From Sphaerisporangium viridialbum (GTDB taxonomy: Bacteria; Actinomycetota; Actinomycetes; Streptosporangiales; Streptosporangiaceae): a stretch of 64,000 bases of DNA. Positions 50,027-58,977 of this stretch are shown here, piece after piece. The first letter of the stretch is position 1, and each line of letters begins with the position of its first letter. A program made the position numbers and the translations under genes. The notes under the pieces are model-generated. The model made no database searches, was not told the origin of the DNA, and worked only from the letters and a program-made list of their open reading frames with translations. The stretch lies in assembly GCF_049674955.1 (NCBI RefSeq), contig NZ_CP187232.1, positions 3,286,001 to 3,350,000 of the forward strand, read 5' to 3'.

Positions 50027-50046
50027 TGCTTCGGAGCCCCGTCGGG

Positions 50047-51258
50047 TCAGCCCGCGGCCGGGGCCTTCGGGGACCAGACGAGCAGGCCGAGGCACATCTC
50101 GTCGCTGGTGCCCTCGCCCCAGACGACGTAGCGCGCCGGGACGTCGTGCAGCGCCGGGAGCATCTTCCGAAGGCCGGCGTCGTGGGTGCAGGTCACCCGC
50201 AGGACGTCATCGGCCTTGATCGTGACCGGCTGGGCCAGCGGGCGGATGGCCTGCTCGTCGAAGTTGTAGTTGGGGATGTCGAGAAGCGTCCGGGCCTTGG
50301 GCGTTCCGGGGTTGAGCTCGACCTTGATCGAACGGCCCAGCAGGTGCATGTGCCCGGCGACGGCGTAGACCGTGCCGGCCGCGTGGGCCGGCCGGTCGCA
50401 GTGCTGTGTCGGTCCGGGGACGGGAGGCCTGGCCTGGTTGCAGAACTGGTTGAGCTGCGTCACGGTGGCCCCGGCCTGCTCTCCGAAGCGGTGGGCGACG
50501 TCCTTGACGGCGGCCTCGCGGTCGCACAGCGGCCCCGACTCCGCCTTCGTGCAGGGCAGCTCGATCGGCGCGATCAACTGCGCGGTGTCCAGCGGGTCGA
50601 GGTCGGTCTTGCCGTCGGTGAGCCGCAGCCTGATCGAGGAGCGGTCGCTGCCGCCGGGCTTGCCCCCGGTGGCGAGCAGGTTGTAGTGCACCTGGAGGAT
50701 CAGCCGGCTGCCCGGGGGCATGGGGTACCCCACGTTGCGGGCGAGCAGGGTCTCGTTGGCTCCCGGCGCCCAGTGGCCGATCCAGGCGCCGCCCTCCACC
50801 CCGGCGTCGCCGAAGCAGGTCCACCCCTCACCCGGCGTACGGGCGTCGAGGTCACTGGCCGCCTTCACCTGCTCGGGGCCGATCCTGAAGATGATCGCGT
50901 GGTGGACCAGCGCGGTGTTCTGCGGCATGAACTGGCTGCCGGTGAGGAACGCCCGGCCGGTGAGCCCCGGGTCGACCAGGAAGCAGCGGTACTCGTCGGT
51001 CCCCCCGGACGGCGCCGCCGGCGTGTACGGCTCGGGCAGGGTCAGGTTGACGAACCGTTCCGAGGCCCGTAACGGCGCGGCGGGCGGCGCCGTGAACGGT
51101 TTCCCATGCCCGCCGTGCGTTCCGGTGACCGACACCGAGTCCGGGCTCCCCGAGGCCGCGGGCTTCCCCCCTCCCGCGCATGACGCGACGAGGAGGGTGG
51201 CGGCGAGCGCGAGGGCCGTCCCGCCCAGCCACCGTGTCGTACGGACCGTGCGTGTCAT
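50047..51258 (-). CDS. PHM-like copper type II monooxygenase lipoprotein
   Basis: A 403-residue exported protein. Residues 1-26 form a lipoprotein signal peptide with Cys27 (LVASC). Two PHM-type domains follow. Copper ligands line up with peptidylglycine alpha-hydroxylating monooxygenase: first site His119-His120 (VHHAIIF) and His191 (LQVHYN); second site His303 and His305 (AGHMHLLGRS) and Met388 (SDEMCLG). Ten or so other cysteines may form disulphides. The family uses ascorbate, copper and oxygen to hydroxylate C-H bonds; in bacteria its substrates are unknown. The ATG at 51258 follows AGGGGG. It lies 134 bp downstream of the DUF2264 gene on the same strand. Confidence 0.85.
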   Translation of the reverse strand: MTRTVRTTRWLGGTALALAATLLVASCAGGGKPAASGSPDSVSVTGTHGGHGKPFTAPPAAPLRASERFVNLTLPEPYTPAAPSGGTDEYRCFLVDPGLTGRAFLTGSQFMPQNTALVHHAIIFRIGPEQVKAASDLDARTPGEGWTCFGDAGVEGGAWIGHWAPGANETLLARNVGYPMPPGSRLILQVHYNLLATGGKPGGSDRSSIRLRLTDGKTDLDPLDTAQLIAPIELPCTKAESGPLCDREAAVKDVAHRFGEQAGATVTQLNQFCNQARPPVPGPTQHCDRPAHAAGTVYAVAGHMHLLGRSIKVELNPGTPKARTLLDIPNYNFDEQAIRPLAQPVTIKADDVLRVTCTHDAGLRKMLPALHDVPARYVVWGEGTSDEMCLGLLVWSPKAPAAG

Positions 51259-51391
51259 GACCGCCCCCTGCAGTTCCCTCGGCACGCCCCGCGCGGGCCT
51301 CTCACCGTCAAGAGTCCTCGCCGGCGGGACGCAGGGCCATCGGCCGTAAGGCCGAGAACGCTCCTCCGCCCGGCGGAGAGGTTCCCGGTCC

Positions 51392-53263
51392 TCATACGAC
51401 CTTGGGTGCCCCACGGAGCGTCGCGAGCAGCCGGGCGGCCTCGGGGGCCGGGTGGCGGGAGAGCAGCCCGGTGACCGCCTCCAAGGTGGGGGACGCCGGC
51501 CAGCCCTCGGCCGGTGGCGCGTCCACCGCGCCGAGCACCGCGCAGGCGAGCCGGTGGGCTCCGGGCGCGTGGGCGTCGGTCAGGGTGGGGATCACCGTGC
51601 GCGGCGCCATGACGTTGGTGCCGGGCAGGGCTTCGACGAGCCGTCCGGGCCGGGCGCCGGCGAGGTCGTCGACCACGCACGTACCCGCGGGCGAGGACAC
51701 CCGGGCGCGTCCGGGGCCGTTGTCCACGCGGCCGAAGGGGACGTCGCGGTCCAGTGCGAATCCGCCCTCCGCCGACCTCAGGTGCCGCCCCGTGGACAGG
51801 TGGTGCACCCGGATGTGCCAGGGAGGGCACGCGATCAGCCAGGTCTCCACCTCCACGTCCGGCCAGGGGGTCCATCGCAGGTGGAGGAGCCCGTCGCGCA
51901 CCGTGGAGTCCCGTGGCACCTCGCAGGGCCGCCAGTGGACGCCGTCCTCGCTGAGCGCCAGGGTGCTGTCCAGCGCCGCCTGCTCCAGCCCCCACGAACC
52001 GCTCGGCACGCTGAACCCGAAGGAGGTGGAGTAGGCGAACTTGGCGTACTTCGCGGCGCCGTTGCGCACCCAGGTGTGATGCTGCTGCGCGCTCAGCATG
52101 ACCACCTGCCGGCCCTCCTCGCAGCGCATCAGCGCGACGCCGGCCTCGGGCTGGTCGCTGACCTCCGGCAGGGGCGGCGCGGCCCGTTCGCCGGCCGTCC
52201 AGAAGGGGTGACCGGCGGGCAGCGCGAGGGGGAGGAAGGCCTTGAACGCCCAGTACGGGGAGCCGGGGCCGTTGTACTGCTCGGTGAGCGCCGGCTGGGC
52301 GTATCCGTAGCCCAAGGTGAGCAGGCCGGAGGGGTCCTGGATCGGCCGCCGCAGCCACCAGCGCAGATGGCGCATCAGGTGGCCCTTGACCGTGCCCCAG
52401 GGCAGGGCGTCGACGCCCGCGAACGCGAGCGCTCCCCAGAACGCGCCCTGGGCGAAGCGGTAGGTGAGGCTCCGGCCGAAGGGCACGGCGGCTCCGTCGG
52501 AGGCGAACCAGTGCTGGAAGTCGAGCGCGAACTCGGCCGCGCGCTCACGGAGCCGCCCGGCGCGGCCGGGGTCGCGCTCCCCGGCGAGCGCCGCGTAGAT
52601 CAGGCCGTAGTAGTGCATCGCGAAGGGGACGTAGTAGTCCCGCTGGGCGGTGGGGCCGTCGCTGTACCAGCCCCGCCCGAGGGCGAAGGACTCCAGCCGG
52701 TCGAGGCGGGCGGCGTTGGGCTTCGGGTCGTAGGCGACGCCGACGCGATCGAGGCCGAGCCCTATCAGGACCGGGAAGAACGCCCAGTTGTTGTCCACGT
52801 GCTCCGCAGTGATGGCGTGGAGCAGCCATGCCCGCAGGTTGTCCCTCTCGCCGCCGCTCAGCGGGTCCCAGACCTCCTCGGGGGCCAGCGCGAGCGCGAG
52901 GCCGATGGCGGCGGTCTCCACCAGTCGCTGGTCGATGTCGGTGACCGCGCCCCAGAACTCCTCGTGCCCGGGGTCGGTGCCGGACGCCAGCCCCCGGCGC
53001 CACAGCTCCCAATGGTCGAACGAGCCACCGCCGGCCACCAGCGGCACCAGCCCCCACAGTGGACGGGCGAACGACTCCAGCTCGGCGGCGGTGTCGGAGT
53101 GGTGCGCGGCGTTGCCGCCGATGCGCAGCCGGGCGCCGCCCGGGCTGAAGTGCGGGATCAGCGGCTCGGTCAGCTCGCGCACGAGCCGGCGCAGGTCCTC
53201 GCGGTCGCGCGGCACGGCCGGCCGGATCCTCTGCATCCGGTAGCTCTCCATCTCAGGTGACAT
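51392..53263 (-). CDS. DUF2264 domain-containing protein
   Basis: A 623-residue cytoplasmic protein matching DUF2264. Features: RDREDLRRLVRELTEPLIPH, FARPLWGLVPLVAGGG, VDNNWAFFPVLIGLGLDRVG, RDYYVPFAMHYYGLIYAALA, GRSLTYRFAQGAFWGALAFA and a C-terminal beta-rich part. The family has an alpha/alpha-barrel N-half and is often found with sugar transport and carbohydrate-degrading genes. Here it is divergent from a 2-hydroxyacid dehydrogenase and near a sugar ABC importer, so a role in sugar or polysaccharide processing is likely. It has no known biochemical activity. The divergent region carries ATACTTAG, also found before the sugar-binding protein gene. Confidence 0.85.
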   Translation of the reverse strand: MSPEMESYRMQRIRPAVPRDREDLRRLVRELTEPLIPHFSPGGARLRIGGNAAHHSDTAAELESFARPLWGLVPLVAGGGSFDHWELWRRGLASGTDPGHEEFWGAVTDIDQRLVETAAIGLALALAPEEVWDPLSGGERDNLRAWLLHAITAEHVDNNWAFFPVLIGLGLDRVGVAYDPKPNAARLDRLESFALGRGWYSDGPTAQRDYYVPFAMHYYGLIYAALAGERDPGRAGRLRERAAEFALDFQHWFASDGAAVPFGRSLTYRFAQGAFWGALAFAGVDALPWGTVKGHLMRHLRWWLRRPIQDPSGLLTLGYGYAQPALTEQYNGPGSPYWAFKAFLPLALPAGHPFWTAGERAAPPLPEVSDQPEAGVALMRCEEGRQVVMLSAQQHHTWVRNGAAKYAKFAYSTSFGFSVPSGSWGLEQAALDSTLALSEDGVHWRPCEVPRDSTVRDGLLHLRWTPWPDVEVETWLIACPPWHIRVHHLSTGRHLRSAEGGFALDRDVPFGRVDNGPGRARVSSPAGTCVVDDLAGARPGRLVEALPGTNVMAPRTVIPTLTDAHAPGAHRLACAVLGAVDAPPAEGWPASPTLEAVTGLLSRHPAPEAARLLATLRGAPKVV

Positions 53264-53311
53264 CGACTTTCGCCTCTGACCGAGAGTGGCCTTTCACCCG
53301 CGATCTTGTCA

Positions 53312-53400
53312 ATACTTAGTTTAAGATCTTTATGGAAGGGCTCGGCGTACGCGGGCATGGTGATGGGCCGCCCTTCTTTTCTTGCTAATTTCAAGCTTAG
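53312..53400. promoter_or_regulatory. CTTAG elements between the DUF2264 and dehydrogenase genes
   Basis: ATACTTAGTTTAAG (53312-53325) contains the inverted pair CTTA/TAAG. CTAATTTCAAGCTTAG (53385-53400) carries a second CTTAG. The complement of ATACTTAG, CTAAGTAT, recurs at 57572-57579 before the sugar-binding protein gene. The AT-rich patch likely holds promoters for both divergent genes. The ROK repressor encoded at 57715 is the candidate ligand. Confidence 0.45.
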
Positions 53401-53481
53401 AATCCAATGCATGACCGCTCATCGCAGGAGAAACCGGTACACACCGCCCAGCGTGGTGGCCATGAGACGGGCCGCGGGCCG

Positions 53482-54483
53482 ATGACGGTCGTCGAGCTGG
53501 CCATGTACCCCGAGCTTCCCGGCAGGTTGTTCCCGACCGCCGTGGCCGCCCGCCTTCGCACGGTGGCCGAGGTCGACCTGGCCTCGCCGCTGACCGAGTT
53601 CCGCTCGCCCGCGGCGCGGGAACGCCTGCGGCGGGCCACGATCCTGCTGACCGGATGGGGCAGCCCGCCGCTCGACGAGGAAGCCCTGCGGGACGCCCCC
53701 GACCTGCGGGCGGTCGTCCACGCGGCCGGCACGGTGAAGGGCCATCTGCCCCCCGCCGTGTTCGCCCGCGGCATCCAGGTCAGCTCCGCCGCGGCGGCCA
53801 ACGCCGTTCCCGTGGCCGAGTACACGCTCGCGATGATCCTGCTGGCCAACAAGGCCGTCCCCGCCCTCGCCAGGGAGTACCGCGCGCGGCGCGAGGACCT
53901 CGGGCTGCTCCGGCGCGGCGACGACATCGGCAACCACCGCGGGGTGGTCGGGGTGGTCGGGGCGTCGCGCATCGGCAGGCGGGTCCTGGAACTGCTCCGT
54001 CCCTTCGACCTCTCGCCGCTGCTGGCCGATCCCCATGCCGACGCGGCGACGGCCGCCTCGCTGGGGGCGCGGCTCGTCGGGCTCGGCGAGCTCTTCGCGC
54101 TCAGCGACGTCGTCTCCCTGCACGCCCCCGCGACCCCGCTGACCCGGGGCATGGTCACCGCGCGGCACCTGGCGGCGATGCGCGACGGCGCGACCCTCCT
54201 CAACACCGCGAGGGGGTCGCTGGTCGATCAGGACGCGCTGGTCGCCGAGCTGGTCACGGGACGGCTGTCGGCGGTGCTCGACGTCACCGAGCCCGAGGTG
54301 CCCCCGGCGGGCTCACCCCTGTGGGAACTGCCCAACGTGGTCCTGACCCCCCACGTCGCCGGGTCGCTCGGCAACGAGGTGGCCAGGCTCGGCGCCACCG
54401 CGGTCGAGGAGGTGCTCAGGCTCGCCGCCGGCGAGCCCCTGCTGCACCCGGTCGACCCGGAGACGCTGGCCATCACCGCCTGA
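53482..54483 (+). CDS. D-isomer-specific 2-hydroxyacid dehydrogenase
   Basis: A 333-residue NAD-dependent dehydrogenase. The nucleotide-binding motif is GVVGVVGASRIGRRVLELL (about residues 155-173), where the second position of GxGxxG is Val. The catalytic set is NTARGSLVDQDAL (Arg), DVTEPEVPP (Glu) and TPHVAGS (His). It would oxidise or reduce a 2-hydroxy acid, for example a sugar-acid derivative. In-frame ATGs exist at 53407 and 53482; the latter fits the family N-terminus better, although its ribosome-binding site is weak. It is convergent with the ABC permease (11 bp between stops), and its promoter region shares a CTTAG element with the sugar operon, suggesting co-regulation. Confidence 0.85.
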   Translation: MTVVELAMYPELPGRLFPTAVAARLRTVAEVDLASPLTEFRSPAARERLRRATILLTGWGSPPLDEEALRDAPDLRAVVHAAGTVKGHLPPAVFARGIQVSSAAAANAVPVAEYTLAMILLANKAVPALAREYRARREDLGLLRRGDDIGNHRGVVGVVGASRIGRRVLELLRPFDLSPLLADPHADAATAASLGARLVGLGELFALSDVVSLHAPATPLTRGMVTARHLAAMRDGATLLNTARGSLVDQDALVAELVTGRLSAVLDVTEPEVPPAGSPLWELPNVVLTPHVAGSLGNEVARLGATAVEEVLRLAAGEPLLHPVDPETLAITA

Positions 54484-54494
54484 AACGTCGAAGC

Positions 54495-55334
54495 TCAGCT
54501 CTTCAGCCCGCTGAAGGCGATCCCCTCCATGATCCGCCGCTGGAACACCATCAGCACGATGATCACCGGGATGACGGCCAGCGCGGCGCCCGCCATGATG
54601 TAGTAGGCGCGCCCCGATTCGCTGCTGGCCAGCTGCTGCAGGGCGAGCGGCAGCGTGTACAGGTCGGGGTCGTTGAGCACGACCAGCGGCCACACCAGGT
54701 CGTTCCAGTGGAAGATGAAGCTGGTGATCGTGACGACCGCGAGCACCGGTTTGGAGAGCGGCAGCACGATCTTCCAGAAGATCCGCATCCGGCCCGCTCC
54801 GTCGATGAGCGCCGCCTCCTCCAGCTCGCCGGGCAGCGACAGGAAGAACTGGCGGAGCAGGAAGATGTCCAGCACAGAGGCCACGTTCGGCAGGATCAGG
54901 CCCCATCCGGAGTCGAACATGCCGAGCGCCTGGGTGATGTGGATGCGCGGCACCAGCAGGGTGATCGTCGGCACCATCATGCCCGCCAGCAGCACGGCGA
55001 ACAGCTTGTCCCTGCCGGGGAAGGGGATGCGGGCGAAGGCGTAGGCGGCCAGGGCGTCCACCAGGAGCTTGGCCGGCACGAGGATCAGGCAGACCCACAC
55101 GCTGTTGAGGAACGCGCGGCCGAGCCCGCCGATCTGGATGACGTGCTCGTAGTTGTCCAGCGTGGGCGACCACTCGCCGGTCTTGCGGTCCAGCGGAAGC
55201 AGGCTGGGCACCTTGGTGTAGACGTCCGGGCCGTGCTTGAACGAGGTGGCCAGCATCCACAGGAACGGGACGACGGACACCAGCACCAGCAGCACCAGCG
55301 CGATGTAGATGGGGGAGAGCCGCAGCCTGCTCAC
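54495..55334 (-). CDS. carbohydrate ABC transporter permease (MalG type)
   Basis: A 279-residue inner-membrane protein with six helices and the EAA loop EEAALIDGAGRMRIFWKIVL (about residues 176-195), which contacts the ATPase. It starts GTG at 55334, within a GTGA overlap with the upstream permease, and has AAGGAGG 5 nt before it. It pairs with the MalF-type permease and the binding protein in a three-gene minus-strand operon. No ATPase gene lies in the cluster, so a shared MsiK-type ATPase elsewhere is expected, as is normal for actinomycete sugar importers. Confidence 0.92.
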   Translation of the reverse strand: MSRLRLSPIYIALVLLVLVSVVPFLWMLATSFKHGPDVYTKVPSLLPLDRKTGEWSPTLDNYEHVIQIGGLGRAFLNSVWVCLILVPAKLLVDALAAYAFARIPFPGRDKLFAVLLAGMMVPTITLLVPRIHITQALGMFDSGWGLILPNVASVLDIFLLRQFFLSLPGELEEAALIDGAGRMRIFWKIVLPLSKPVLAVVTITSFIFHWNDLVWPLVVLNDPDLYTLPLALQQLASSESGRAYYIMAGAALAVIPVIIVLMVFQRRIMEGIAFSGLKS

Positions 55335-56296
55335 GACACCTCCTTCTTGACGAACCTGAACTGGAGCGCGGTGATGATCATGATGAAGGCCAGCAGGATG
55401 AACGACATCGCGCAGGCGGCGCCCATCGCGTCGTAGCGGAAGGCGAACAGGTACAGGTGCAGCACATAGGTCAGCCCCGACTGCTCCGGCCCGCCGGTGA
55501 CGCTCTTGTTGCCGCCGCCGGAGAAGATGACGTAGACCAGCCCGAACACCTGGAGCGCGGCGATGACCCCGGTCACCAGCAGGTAGAACGTCGTGGGCCT
55601 GAGCATCGGCACCACCACTCGCCAGAACCGCTGCACCGGGCCCGCTCCGTCGATGATCGCCGCCTCGCGGATCGACGAGGGGATGCCCTTGAGCCCCGCC
55701 AGGTAGATGATCATCGAGATGCCGCACTGCCACGCCGCGATGAACGCCAGGGCCGGGATGACCAGCTCGGGGGTGTTGAGCCAGTTCTGCCGCGGGATGC
55801 CGAACAGCCCGAGGAAGACGTTGATCAGGCCGTACTGCGGATCGTAGAGCCAGCGCCAGATCGCGCCGACGGCCGACTCCGCGGTGACCACGGGCAGGAA
55901 GAGCAGCAGCCTGAACAGGTTGGAGCCCCTGCGGATGGCGTTGATGAGCAGCGCCTGGCACAGTGCGGACCCCATGGTCAGCGGCACCGCGATCAGCGTG
56001 TACTGCAGGGTGACCTTCACCGACTGCCAGAAGTGCGGGTATTTGACCTCGTCGAACAGCAGGTCGGTGTAGTTGGTCAGGCCGACCCAGTTCGGCGCGG
56101 ACCGCAGGTCCCAGTCGGTGAAGCTGTAGTACAGGGCGGCGAGCGCCGGATAGAGCAGGAAGACGATGAAGTACAGCATCGCGGGAGCGATCAGGAGCCA
56201 GCCGATGACGCGATCGCTCCCCCCGAACCCCGGGCGGCGGCGCCGCCCGGGCCGGGGCGTCACAGTGGGCTTCTCGGCCACCACTGGAGTTGCCAC
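55331..56296 (-). CDS. sugar ABC transporter permease (MalF type)
   Basis: A 321-residue membrane protein. After a short cytoplasmic leader (GRRRRPGFGGSDR) come the first helix GWLLIAPAMLYFIVFLLYPA and further helices, with the EAA loop SIREAAIIDGAGPVQRFWRV (about residues 217-236). GTG 56296 was chosen as the closest start to the family N-terminus; the upstream frame has no similarity. It lies 17 bp after the binding-protein gene and overlaps the next permease (GTGA). Together they import a sugar whose identity the sequence does not reveal. Confidence 0.9.
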   Translation of the reverse strand: MATPVVAEKPTVTPRPGRRRRPGFGGSDRVIGWLLIAPAMLYFIVFLLYPALAALYYSFTDWDLRSAPNWVGLTNYTDLLFDEVKYPHFWQSVKVTLQYTLIAVPLTMGSALCQALLINAIRRGSNLFRLLLFLPVVTAESAVGAIWRWLYDPQYGLINVFLGLFGIPRQNWLNTPELVIPALAFIAAWQCGISMIIYLAGLKGIPSSIREAAIIDGAGPVQRFWRVVVPMLRPTTFYLLVTGVIAALQVFGLVYVIFSGGGNKSVTGGPEQSGLTYVLHLYLFAFRYDAMGAACAMSFILLAFIMIITALQFRFVKKEVS

Positions 56297-56313
56297 GCTT
56301 GCCTGCCTCTCGG

Positions 56314-57534
56314 TCAGCCGGTCCAGCCGAGCAGGGCGCGGGTCTTGTCCGCGGCGCCGGTGAGGGCCTGCTGGGCGGTGGCCTTGCCGCTGAGCGCCGA
56401 CTCGATCGCGGGCGCGATGATCTCGTCGTTGATCTGGATCCACTGCGGCACGGGCGGGCGGGCGTGGGCGACCTTGAGCTGCTCCAGGAAGGCGGCCTGC
56501 TCGGTCCCGAACGTGGTGGCGTCCCTCTCGGCGGCGGCGATGTTCGTCGGGAAGCCGCCCAGCGCCTGGGCCAGCTTGGTGTTGTTGTCGGCGTTGGTCA
56601 GGTAGGCCAGCCACTTCCAGGCCAGGTCGGCGTTCTTGCCCTTGGTGAACACCACCGCGTTCTCGCCGCCGATGTTGCCGGCCGGCTCGGTCTTGTACGG
56701 CAGCGGCGCGACGTTGAACTCAAGGTCGGGGAACTGGTCCTTGATGTTGGCCACGTCCCACGGACCGGAGATCATCATGCCGGCCAGGCCGTTCTCGAAG
56801 GGCTTGTCGGAGTCGGTGATCTCCCTGGGCGAGGACTTGAGCAGGTCGACCCACAGTTGCAGCGCCTCGACGGCGGGCGGCTGGTCGAACAGGATCTTCT
56901 TGGCCTTCATGTCCGCCATCTCGCCGCCGGCGCCGGCCACGAACCCCGGCCACATCCAGCCGCCGTAGCCGTCGCCCTTGGGCACCACCATTCCGGCGAT
57001 CTTCGGGTCCGTCTGGTGGATGTGCGTCGTGATCTGCTTCAGCTCGTCCCAGGTCTTGGGCGGGGCCGGGACGAGCTTCTTGTTGTAGAAGAGCCCGACC
57101 GTGGTGTGGTCCATCGGCACGCCGTACAGCTTGTCGTTGACGCGGTTGGTGTCCAGTGCCCCGGCGTACAGCGACTTCTCGTCGATCGTGCCGGCGGGCA
57201 TCTCCCTGATGGTGCCGTCGAGCGCGTAGCGCGCGACGAGCGGCTGGTCGAGGGTCCCCGCGTCCGGGACGGAACCGCTCGCGACGGCACTGCCCAGCTT
57301 GGTGTTGTAGTCGTCCTTCGGAATCTTGACGATCTTGACGCTGACGCCCTTGTTGGCCTTCTCGAAGTCCGTGCGGAGCTTCTCGACCACCTCTCCGGCC
57401 TGCGGAGTGCGGTCCTGGAACATCCAGTAGGTCAGCGTGGTGGTCGCCGCCGCTCCGCCGGAGCCGCCTCCGCACGCGGTGAGCCCGGCGACCAGCGCCA
57501 TCGCGGCGGCCGTCCCTGTCACTCTCCTGATCAT
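56314..57534 (-). CDS. extracellular sugar-binding lipoprotein of the ABC importer
   Basis: A 406-residue solute-binding protein of family 1. The lipoprotein signal is MIRRVTGTAAAMALVAGL with Cys21 (TAC-GGGS). Motifs include LTYWMFQDRT near the N-terminus, YGVPMDHTTVGLFYNKKLVP and AGMMISGPWDVANIK. It is predicted to capture an oligosaccharide or polyol outside the cell and deliver it to the two permeases. The ATG at 57534 has GGAGGAGAGCG upstream. The promoter region holds GATAATCTAAGTATC, a likely operator for the divergent ROK repressor. Confidence 0.92.
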   Translation of the reverse strand: MIRRVTGTAAAMALVAGLTACGGGSGGAAATTTLTYWMFQDRTPQAGEVVEKLRTDFEKANKGVSVKIVKIPKDDYNTKLGSAVASGSVPDAGTLDQPLVARYALDGTIREMPAGTIDEKSLYAGALDTNRVNDKLYGVPMDHTTVGLFYNKKLVPAPPKTWDELKQITTHIHQTDPKIAGMVVPKGDGYGGWMWPGFVAGAGGEMADMKAKKILFDQPPAVEALQLWVDLLKSSPREITDSDKPFENGLAGMMISGPWDVANIKDQFPDLEFNVAPLPYKTEPAGNIGGENAVVFTKGKNADLAWKWLAYLTNADNNTKLAQALGGFPTNIAAAERDATTFGTEQAAFLEQLKVAHARPPVPQWIQINDEIIAPAIESALSGKATAQQALTGAADKTRALLGWTG

Positions 57535-57565
57535 TTCGCTCTCCTCCACGGGGGGTTTCACAGAA

Positions 57566-57580
57566 GATAATCTAAGTATC
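57566..57580. promoter_or_regulatory. GATA-ATCTAAG-TATC operator-like element before the sugar operon
   Basis: GATAATCTAAGTATC is a GATA/TATC inverted repeat in the 180-bp divergent region between the binding-protein and ROK genes. Its CTAAGTAT core is the exact complement of ATACTTAG at 53312-53319 upstream of the DUF2264 and dehydrogenase genes. This ties both promoters to one regulator, most simply the ROK protein. Confidence 0.45.
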
Positions 57581-57714
57581 GAAATAAGGTCAGGCCTTCT
57601 ATGAAACGCTTTGGTAACACGACCATCGCGCCATGTCAGGCCTTGCCGGTCCGGTGGTGGCGGGTTTCCTTCGGTGTCTGAACTAACATGGCCGTGAACT
57701 CGTGGAGGTACGTC

Positions 57715-58905
57715 ATGGCAAGGCCCGAGCGCAGAACGGTGCGCGATGTCCGCAAAGGCAACCGCGCCATGCTGCTGCGCACGCTGTACTTCGACGGGCC
57801 GGCCAGCCGCAACGACCTCTCCGCGCTCACCGGGCTGAGCGCGGCCACGGTCAGCACCATGACCGGCGGGCTGCTGGGCGACGGCATCGTCGTCGAGGCC
57901 GGCCAGGTCGACTCTGACGGCGGGCGCCCGCGCGTGCTCCTGCGCGTCAACCCCGTGTACGGTTACGCGGTCGGCGTGGACGTCTCCGAGACGCACGTGC
58001 GCGTCGAGCTGTTCGACCTGGAGATGAACCAGCGGGCCAAGGTCGAGTACGCCCTGCGGCCGGCCCGCCACGACCCCGAGCTGGTCGTCATGCACATCCT
58101 CGCGGGCATCGAGGTGGTGCTCTCCGACGCCGGGGTGCCCGCCGAGCGGGTCCTCGGCGTGGGAGTCGGCGTCCCTGGCATCGTGGAGCGCGGCGCCGAC
58201 GTGCTCATCCACGCCAAGGCCTTCGGCTGGGACGGCGTTCCCCTGGGAGCGCTCCTACGTGCCGGCACCTCCCTCCCTCTGCACGTCGACAACGGGGCCA
58301 AGGCGATGGGCCAGGCCGAGCTGTGGTTCGGTTCCGGCCGTGGCGCGGCGAACGCCGTCATCGTCCTGATCGGCGCGGGGGTGGGGGCCACCGTGGTCGC
58401 CGACGGGGCCACCTTCCACGGGGTGAGCAGCAGCGCCGGCGAGTGGGGACACACCAAGATCGTCGCGGGGGGACGGCCGTGCCGTTGCGGCGGGCGCGGG
58501 TGCCTGGAGGCCTACATCGGCGCCGAGGCCATCCTCGAACGGGCCGGGGTCTCCACGCGGAAGGCCGGCTGGCAGGAGGAGCTGACCCGGGTGCTGGCCT
58601 CACGCTCTCCCGTGGTGGAGGAGACGGTGAGCTATCTCGGGGTGGGCCTGGCCAATCTGGTCAACCTGCTCAACCCCGAGCGCATCATCATCGGCGGCTG
58701 GGTCGGGCTCCTGCTCGGTGAGACCCTGCTGCCCGAGATCCGCGACGTGGTCGCCGCGAACTCCCTCGCGCAGCCGTACGCCGCCAGTTCACTGGTGCTC
58801 GGCCGTCTCGGCCCCGACGCCGTGGCGCTGGGCGCCGCCACCCTGGTCATCGAGGAGTTCCTCAGCGCCACCCCGGCCGCCGCCCGCATCACCGCCACCG
58901 GCTGA
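57715..58905 (+). CDS. ROK-family transcriptional repressor
   Basis: A 396-residue NagC/XylR-type repressor. The N-terminal winged helix covers about residues 12-70 (VRKGNRAMLLRTLYFDGPAS, RNDLSALTGLSAATVSTMTG). The ROK sugar-kinase-like domain follows with AVGVDVSETHVRVELFD, the glucokinase-type VGVGVPGIV, GAGVGATVVADG and the zinc site GEWGHTKI and CRCGGRGCLEAYIG. It is divergent from the sugar importer operon and probably represses it in the absence of the sugar. The ATG at 57715 has GGAGG 6 nt upstream; an upstream ATG at 57688 does not. Confidence 0.9.
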   Translation: MARPERRTVRDVRKGNRAMLLRTLYFDGPASRNDLSALTGLSAATVSTMTGGLLGDGIVVEAGQVDSDGGRPRVLLRVNPVYGYAVGVDVSETHVRVELFDLEMNQRAKVEYALRPARHDPELVVMHILAGIEVVLSDAGVPAERVLGVGVGVPGIVERGADVLIHAKAFGWDGVPLGALLRAGTSLPLHVDNGAKAMGQAELWFGSGRGAANAVIVLIGAGVGATVVADGATFHGVSSSAGEWGHTKIVAGGRPCRCGGRGCLEAYIGAEAILERAGVSTRKAGWQEELTRVLASRSPVVEETVSYLGVGLANLVNLLNPERIIIGGWVGLLLGETLLPEIRDVVAANSLAQPYAASSLVLGRLGPDAVALGAATLVIEEFLSATPAAARITATG

Positions 58906-58977
58906 CCCGCCGCACTTCGCGCGTCCGTCCGCTCAGGCCGGGCGGCCGGCCCGCGAGCCGGCGAGCACCGCGTCACA

